Source: Streptomyces tauricus (lineage in GTDB: Bacteria; Actinomycetota; Actinomycetes; Streptomycetales; Streptomycetaceae). Taken from it: DNA of 64,000 nt. The notes below the pieces were generated by a model. The model saw only the letters and a list, made by a program, of their open reading frames with translations, was not told the DNA's origin and did not search any database. The DNA is taken from assembly GCF_014650955.1 (NCBI RefSeq), contig NZ_BMVY01000011.1, positions 1 to 64,000 on the forward strand, read 5' to 3'. Shown piece after piece: positions 59,729-64,000 of this stretch (positions within the stretch are counted from its first letter, which is position 1; each line of letters begins with the position of its first letter). The position numbers were made by a program, and so were the translations under genes.

Positions 59729-61155
59729 TCGGCGGTCCTCCCGACCTGCACGTTCTCCAGGATGCCCGCCGCGTCGGGAACGAGGATCGCCATCGAGTAG
59801 TAGGCGGTGACCAGATAGTTCATGATCGCGTTGGTGTCGACGTTCATGAACCTGACGTTGAGCCCCGGCTGGTACTCCTCGGGAATACCGGTCTGGTAGA
59901 GGCCGACGACACCCTGGTCGGCCTCTCCGGTGCGCAGGGCGATGACACTGCTGGTGTGCTGCGGGCTGATCGGGATCTTGCCGCAGGGCAGGAACGGCAC
60001 ACCGCGCCACGCCGGCACCTCGTGACCGTCGAGGGTGGTCGTGCCGGGCACGAGACCGCGCCGGTTGCACTGCCGGAAGAAGGCCGCGATCGCCTTCGGG
60101 TGCGCCAGGAACACCCGGGTCTTACGGCGCATCGACAGCAGTTCGTCGAGGTCGTCGGGGGTCGGCGGGCCGGAGAACGTGCTGACGCGCTGGGCGTGGT
60201 CGACGTTGTGCAGCAGCCCGAACTCGCGGTTGTTGACCAGCTCCCACTCCTGGCGCTCGCGGATCTCCTCGATGGTCAGGCGCAGTTGCTCCTCGGTCTG
60301 GTTCATCGGGCTGTTGTAGAGGTCCGCGACGCGGGTGTGGACGCGCAGGACGGTCTGGGTGAGCGACAGCTCGTACTCGCGCGGGGCGAGGTCGTAGTCG
60401 ACGAAGCCGCCGGAGAGGGTCGGCTCACCCACGTGTCCCGCCTGCAGGGGGACGTCGGCCTCGCCCTTGCGGTTCATGGGCTTGCTCTGCCGCTCGGCGA
60501 ACGCGGCCAGCTGAGCGGCGAGGGACGGGGTGCGCTCCACGAACTGTTCGAGGCTGTCCCAGTTGAGCGTCAGCACCACGCCCGCGGTGTCGGCCCGTAC
60601 CGAGTGGTGCCAGCGCGGGTCCTCCTGGCCGATGGCCTCGTCGCCCAGCTGGTCGCCGTCCGTGACGACCCCGGTGACCTCCTCCTCGCCGTACTTGCCG
60701 GGGGCGTAGCGGGTGAAGCGGCCGTGGACGACGAGATACGCGTCCGTGACGGGCTGCCCGGCGCCGAAGAGGACCTGGCCGGCGCGCACCTCCCGTACGC
60801 GGAACCGCGCGGCGATCTCCCGCAGGGCCGCCGTGTCGGTGTAGCCGCGCAGGGCGGGCAGTTCGGTGAGTGTCTCGGGGACGACCTTGATGTCGTCGGC
60901 GCCGTTGTGGTCGAACTGCACCCGGCCCCGGCCGACGCGGAGCTGCAGCCGCCGGTTGACCCGGTAGGTGCCGCCCTTGACGTCCACCCACGGCAGCATC
61001 TTGAGCAGCCACCGCGAGGTGATGGCCTGCATCTGCGGGGCGGACTTGGTGGTGGTCGTGAGCTGGCGCGCGGCCCGGGTGCCGAGACTGGTGAACGGTG
61101 TTCCGGCGTCGGGCGGGCCGACGGCGCTGTCGGGGGGACTTTCCGGGGCAGTCAC
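59725..61155 (-). CDS. eshA: Family 2B encapsulin shell protein with cyclic-nucleotide-binding domain (EshA type)
   Basis: A 476-residue shell protein. An HK97-like encapsulin fold is split by a Crp-like nucleotide-binding domain (about residues 120-215: RAGQVLFGAGQPVTDAYLVV and the rest of that beta-roll). The C-terminal half has the family's shell strands (YNSPMNQTEEQLRLTIEEI, WRGVPFLPCGKIPISP, GLNVRFMNVDTNAIMNYLVT). The same gene order (EshA homologue, synthase, methyltransferase) is known from Streptomyces. In this family the shell carries the terpene cyclase as cargo. The start is GTG at 61155, with GGAGG 4 bases before it; the overlapping ATG is out of frame. Confidence 0.9.
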   Translation of the reverse strand: MTAPESPPDSAVGPPDAGTPFTSLGTRAARQLTTTTKSAPQMQAITSRWLLKMLPWVDVKGGTYRVNRRLQLRVGRGRVQFDHNGADDIKVVPETLTELPALRGYTDTAALREIAARFRVREVRAGQVLFGAGQPVTDAYLVVHGRFTRYAPGKYGEEEVTGVVTDGDQLGDEAIGQEDPRWHHSVRADTAGVVLTLNWDSLEQFVERTPSLAAQLAAFAERQSKPMNRKGEADVPLQAGHVGEPTLSGGFVDYDLAPREYELSLTQTVLRVHTRVADLYNSPMNQTEEQLRLTIEEIRERQEWELVNNREFGLLHNVDHAQRVSTFSGPPTPDDLDELLSMRRKTRVFLAHPKAIAAFFRQCNRRGLVPGTTTLDGHEVPAWRGVPFLPCGKIPISPQHTSSVIALRTGEADQGVVGLYQTGIPEEYQPGLNVRFMNVDTNAIMNYLVTAYYSMAILVPDAAGILENVQVGRTAE

Positions 61156-61521
61156 ATGTCCTCCGAATACGGGATCCGAATGCGTGCGCGGGATACGTGA
61201 GTGGCGGGGCGGCGGCCGGCACCTCCTGGGGTGGGCTGGACAGTGCGTGCCGCCTGTAAAGCCAAACAGCCGCGGGTGGCGGCGGGGAACCGCGTGAAAG
61301 GGGCGTGTTCACGCCCCGGGAGTGGTGATCCGCCGCGCGGGGCGGCGGGACGGCGACGGTGTGCTCCCCGCGCCGGTCCGGACGCCGTATGCGTCCGCTT
61401 CACCTGTTCGGGGCGGCGCCGGCCGGTTTGAGGCGCCGCTGCTCGCACCCGGGTCTTGCCCGGCCGCCGGAAAGACGCCACACTGATACCGAACGAATGG
61501 TCGGTAGGGAAGCTGGTATCG
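61156..61521. promoter_or_regulatory. Divergent control region of encapsulin operon and paa operon
   Basis: 366 bases without a gene. Toward the encapsulin operon lies a 7-base inverted pair, GCGTGAA (61292-61298) and TTCACGC (61308-61314). Toward paaA lie TTGCCC (61456-61461) and CACACT (61479-61484), 17 bases apart, a weak promoter. Between these the sequence is GC-rich with no other structure that I see. Confidence 0.45.
61487..61506 (+). promoter_or_regulatory. Palindromic operator before paaA
   Basis: TACCGA (61487-61492) and TCGGTA (61501-61506) are perfect inverted arms around eight bases, 15 bases upstream of the paaA ATG and just after the -10 region. Its core ACCGAACGAATGGT resembles the ACCGnnCGnnCGGT pattern of actinobacterial PaaR (TetR-type) sites, with one mismatch. 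A phenylacetyl-CoA-responsive repressor is likely; its gene is not in the window. Confidence 0.6.
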
Positions 61522-62508
61522 ATGACCACGACACACTCCGCCGGGACGCCCCTCCCGGAGCAGTCGTTGCAGGAGCACTTCGACGCGACGATCGCGCGGG
61601 ACCAGCGCGTCGAGCCCCGCGACTGGATGCCCGACGGCTACCGGAAGACGCTCGTCCGGCAGATCGCGCAGCACGCGCACTCGGAGATCATCGGCATGCA
61701 GCCCGAGGGCGAGTGGATCACCCGCGCCCCGTCACTGCGCCGCAAGGCCATCCTGTTCGCCAAGGTGCAGGACGAGGCGGGCCACGGGCTGTACCTGTAC
61801 TCGGCCGCCGAGACACTGGGCGCCGACCGCGCGGACCTGACCGAGCGGCTCATCGAAGGGCGCCAGAAGTACTCGTCGATCTTCAACTACCCGACCCCGA
61901 CCTTCGCCGACGTCGGCGTGATCGGCTGGTTCGTCGACGGCGCGGCGATCTGCAACCAGGTCCCGCTGTGCAGGAGCTCGTACGGGCCCTACGCGCGCGC
62001 GATGGTGCGGATCTGCAAGGAGGAGTCCTTCCACCAGCGGCAGGGCTACGAACTGCTGCTGACCATGATGCGCGGCACCGAGGCCCAGCGGGACATGGTC
62101 CAGGACGCCGTGAACCGCTGGTGGTGGCCCTCGCTCATGATGTTCGGCCCGCCCGACGGCGACTCGCCCAACTCCGCGGCCTCGATGGCCTGGAAGATCA
62201 AGCGGCACACGAACGACGAACTGCGCCAGCGGTTCGTCGACATGACCGTCCCGCAGGCCGACAAGCTCGGCGTGACACTGCCCGACCCGGAGCTGCGCTG
62301 GAACGCGGAGCGCGGCCGGCACGACTTCGGCACCCCCGACTGGTCCGAGCTCAAGCGGGTCATCGGCGGCGACGGACCGTGCAACGCGGAGCGGGTGGAG
62401 CGGCGCAGGTCCGCCCACGAGGACGGCGCCTGGGTACGGGAGGCGGCCACGGCCCACGCCGCCAAGCGGGCCCGGCGCGCGCGTGCGCAGGAAGGGGCGA
62501 CGGCATGA
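61522..62508 (+). CDS. paaA: Phenylacetyl-CoA epoxidase subunit PaaA
   Basis: A 328-residue ferritin-like catalytic subunit of the 1,2-phenylacetyl-CoA epoxidase, which makes the ring-1,2-epoxide of phenylacetyl-CoA. Di-iron ligands are visible as ExxH pairs: E85/H88 in DEAGH and E168/H171 in EESFH, with E55 in HSEII as a probable further ligand. The ribosome site GGGAAG lies 9 bases before ATG 61522; upstream in-frame starts are inside the operator. The stop overlaps paaB by four bases (ATGA). Confidence 0.95.
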   Translation: MTTTHSAGTPLPEQSLQEHFDATIARDQRVEPRDWMPDGYRKTLVRQIAQHAHSEIIGMQPEGEWITRAPSLRRKAILFAKVQDEAGHGLYLYSAAETLGADRADLTERLIEGRQKYSSIFNYPTPTFADVGVIGWFVDGAAICNQVPLCRSSYGPYARAMVRICKEESFHQRQGYELLLTMMRGTEAQRDMVQDAVNRWWWPSLMMFGPPDGDSPNSAASMAWKIKRHTNDELRQRFVDMTVPQADKLGVTLPDPELRWNAERGRHDFGTPDWSELKRVIGGDGPCNAERVERRRSAHEDGAWVREAATAHAAKRARRARAQEGATA

Positions 62509-62840
62509 GCGACTCCACCCCCGGTGCGACCCCGGACACCACGCAGGACGTGGCAGCCAAGGGTGACTGGCCGCTGTACGAGGTCTTCGTGCGCGGCAAG
62601 CGCGGACTCAACCACGTCCACGTGGGCTCCCTGCACGCCGCCGACGACACGATGGCCCTCACCCACGCGCGCGACCTCTACACCCGCCGCAACGAGGGCG
62701 TCTCGATCTGGGTGGTGCGCTCCGAGCACATCGCCGCCTCCACCCGAGACGAGAAGGACCCTTTCTTCGCGCCGAGCGCCGACAAGGTCTACCGCCACCC
62801 GACGTTCTACGACATCCCCGACGACGTCCCGCACATCTGA
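62505..62840 (+). CDS. paaB: Phenylacetyl-CoA epoxidase subunit PaaB
   Basis: A 111-residue small structural subunit that stabilises the PaaA/PaaC core and may help the reductase dock. Family marks are WPLYEVFVRGKRGLNHVHVGS near residue 20-40 (quoted: YEVFVRGKRGLNH), YTRRNEGVSIWVV and DPFFAPSADKVYRHPTFY. It is slightly longer than usual at the N-terminus, with ~18 Asp/Thr-rich residues. It is translationally coupled to paaA and ends 10 bases before paaC. Confidence 0.95.
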   Translation: MSDSTPGATPDTTQDVAAKGDWPLYEVFVRGKRGLNHVHVGSLHAADDTMALTHARDLYTRRNEGVSIWVVRSEHIAASTRDEKDPFFAPSADKVYRHPTFYDIPDDVPHI

Positions 62841-62850
62841 GGAGCAGGGC

Positions 62851-63678
62851 ATGAGCGACGACCATGTCTATCTGTCCCTCGCCGAGGGACACGAGGACGA
62901 CACCCGCTGGGCGTACGGCACCGGCTTCGAGGACCCACTCCACGGGGTGGACACCACCGTGCCCGAGGGCGTCGACGCCGCATCGCTGGCCGCGGACTGC
63001 GTGGCCCTCGCCGACGACGCCCTGGTGAGCGCCCAGCGCCTCGCCGAGTGGACCACCCGCGCCCCCGAGCTGGAGGAGGAGGTCGCCCTCGCCAACATCG
63101 GCCTCGACCTCCTCGGCCAGGCCCGCCTGCTCTACGCCCGCGCGGGCCAGGTCGACGGCACCGGACGCGGCGAGGACGCGTACGCCTACTTCCGGGGCGC
63201 GGACGACTTCAGGAACGTCCGGCTGGCCGAACTGCCGGGCGGCGACTTCGCGTTCTCGGTCGTCCGGCTCCTGGTGCTGTCCAGCTGGCGGCTCGCGCAC
63301 TTCGAGGAGCTGTCGTCACACCCCGACCCCGTCCTGGCCGCCGTCGCGGCGAAGGGCGTCAAGGAACTGACGTACCACCGGCAGTACGCGGCCGAGTGGG
63401 TCGTGCGCCTGGGCGACGGTACGGAGGAGTCGCACCGCCGTACCCGCAGGGCGATGGAGCGGATCGCCCCGTACTTCGGCGAGTTGTTCACGGCCTACGA
63501 CGTACGGGACGAGGTGGTCGCCGTCCTGCGGCAGGTCACCGAGGCGGCCGGGCTCCCCATGCCGGTCTACCGGCCGCTGCCCGGCACGGGCAGGGCAGGG
63601 GAGCACACCGAGCATCTCGCGCCGCTGCTGGCCGAGTTGCAGAGCGTGGCCCGCGCGCACCCGGGGGCGACATGGTGA
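62851..63678 (+). CDS. paaC: Phenylacetyl-CoA epoxidase subunit PaaC
   Basis: A 275-residue ferritin-like partner of PaaA that lacks its own metal centre in characterised homologues and is needed for a stable catalytic complex. Family marks are NIGLDLLGQARLLYARAG, GADDFRNVRLAELPGGDFAF (part: DDFRNVRLAELP) and KELTYHRQYAAEWVVRLGDG. Ribosome site GGAGCAGGG lies upstream of ATG 62851. Its stop overlaps the start of paaD by seven bases. Confidence 0.95.
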   Translation: MSDDHVYLSLAEGHEDDTRWAYGTGFEDPLHGVDTTVPEGVDAASLAADCVALADDALVSAQRLAEWTTRAPELEEEVALANIGLDLLGQARLLYARAGQVDGTGRGEDAYAYFRGADDFRNVRLAELPGGDFAFSVVRLLVLSSWRLAHFEELSSHPDPVLAAVAAKGVKELTYHRQYAAEWVVRLGDGTEESHRRTRRAMERIAPYFGELFTAYDVRDEVVAVLRQVTEAAGLPMPVYRPLPGTGRAGEHTEHLAPLLAELQSVARAHPGATW

Positions 63679-64000
63679 CCGCGGTGGGCAACGCGCGGCG
63701 CGCCTGGCACATCGCCGAACAGGTGCCGGACCCCGAACTGCCCATGCTCACACTGGCCGACCTCGGCGTGCTGCGCGGGGTAGAGGTGGGCGCGGACGGC
63801 ACCGTGGTCGCGCGCCTGACACCCACCTACTCGGGCTGCCCCGCGATGGCCGAGATGCGCGCGGACGTGGCGGCACGCCTGCGCGGCGCCGGGTACACCC
63901 GCGTGGAGATCCGTACGGTCCTGGACCCGCCGTGGACGAGCGACTGGATCACTGCCGAGGGCCGCCGCAAGCTCACCGAGCACGGGATCGCGCCGCCGGG
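63672..64000 (+). CDS. paaD: Phenylacetyl-CoA epoxidase subunit PaaD (partial, runs off the window)
   Basis: The first 109 residues are visible. They carry an MIP18/DUF59-type domain (VPDPELPMLTLADLGVLRGV, TPTYSGCPAMAEM with its conserved Cys), the family that helps assemble or insert iron centres. PaaD is needed for activity of the epoxidase. The ATG at 63672 overlaps paaC. The C-terminal zinc-ribbon part should lie beyond the window and cannot be checked. Confidence 0.9.
   Translation, partial: MVTAVGNARRAWHIAEQVPDPELPMLTLADLGVLRGVEVGADGTVVARLTPTYSGCPAMAEMRADVAARLRGAGYTRVEIRTVLDPPWTSDWITAEGRRKLTEHGIAPP

Overview
The window comes from a high-GC actinobacterium, almost certainly Streptomyces or a close relative. 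The evidence is the GC bias, GTG and TTG starts, a 2-methylisoborneol/encapsulin operon, a type VII (ESX-like) secretion substrate locus, large ATP-binding LuxR regulators and a phenylacetate (paa) operon.

Region 1 (1-30,000) is a type VII secretion substrate locus, all on the + strand. It holds a small helical T7SS-associated protein, an AAWKG-type protein (WKG motif, charged coiled coil, beta repeats), a YbaB/EspL-like protein, a WXG-type small protein and then one 24.3-kb gene for a protein of about 8,107 residues. That giant has a WXG100-like helical N-terminus, PPxY motifs in a long disordered linker, a caspase-like His/Cys domain (GHG...SCETG), an OTU-like cysteine protease with two decayed copies behind it, about 1,800 residues of unrecognised beta-rich sequence, and a C-terminal array of thirteen zinc-metalloprotease-like modules. 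The modules are of two kinds: A carries HEIGLHP and B carries HELTHQLGLRDEY. Their order is A-B-A-A-B-A-B-A-A-B-A-B-A, which reflects an internal duplication of about 4.25 kb. No secretion machinery gene and no obvious immunity gene is present. This is the most unusual object in the window.

Region 2 (30,000-39,000) is a lipid/aldehyde oxidation cluster: TetR regulator, F420-type luciferase-like oxidoreductase, acyl-CoA synthetase, acyl-CoA dehydrogenase, second TetR regulator, aldehyde dehydrogenase and an MpaB-type oxygenase. An identical split motif, ACAAA-N10-TTGTTTCA, lies upstream of the dehydrogenase/TetR pair and upstream of the MpaB/aldehyde dehydrogenase pair, suggesting one shared regulator.

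Region 3 (39,300-49,000) is regulatory: a small LuxR-type regulator divergent from a membrane-anchored protein of unknown function, then two divergent large LuxR-type ATPase regulators followed by a cytochrome P450.

Region 4 (49,200-57,700) holds an MGH1/GH63-like glycosidase gene broken by a frameshift, a TetR regulator with two matching palindromic operators, and a PaoABC-type molybdenum aldehyde oxidoreductase operon (2Fe-2S, FAD/4Fe-4S and Mo subunits) with an XdhC-type cofactor-insertion protein.

Region 5 (57,700-61,155, - strand) is the 2-methylisoborneol operon: family 2B encapsulin shell (EshA type, with cyclic-nucleotide-binding domain), 2-methylisoborneol synthase and geranyl diphosphate C-methyltransferase. 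Region 6 (61,522 to the end, + strand) is the start of a phenylacetyl-CoA epoxidase operon, paaA-paaB-paaC-paaD, with paaD running off the window. Its promoter carries a perfect-arm palindrome typical of a TetR-type operator.

All functions are read from motifs and family memory; no database search was run.
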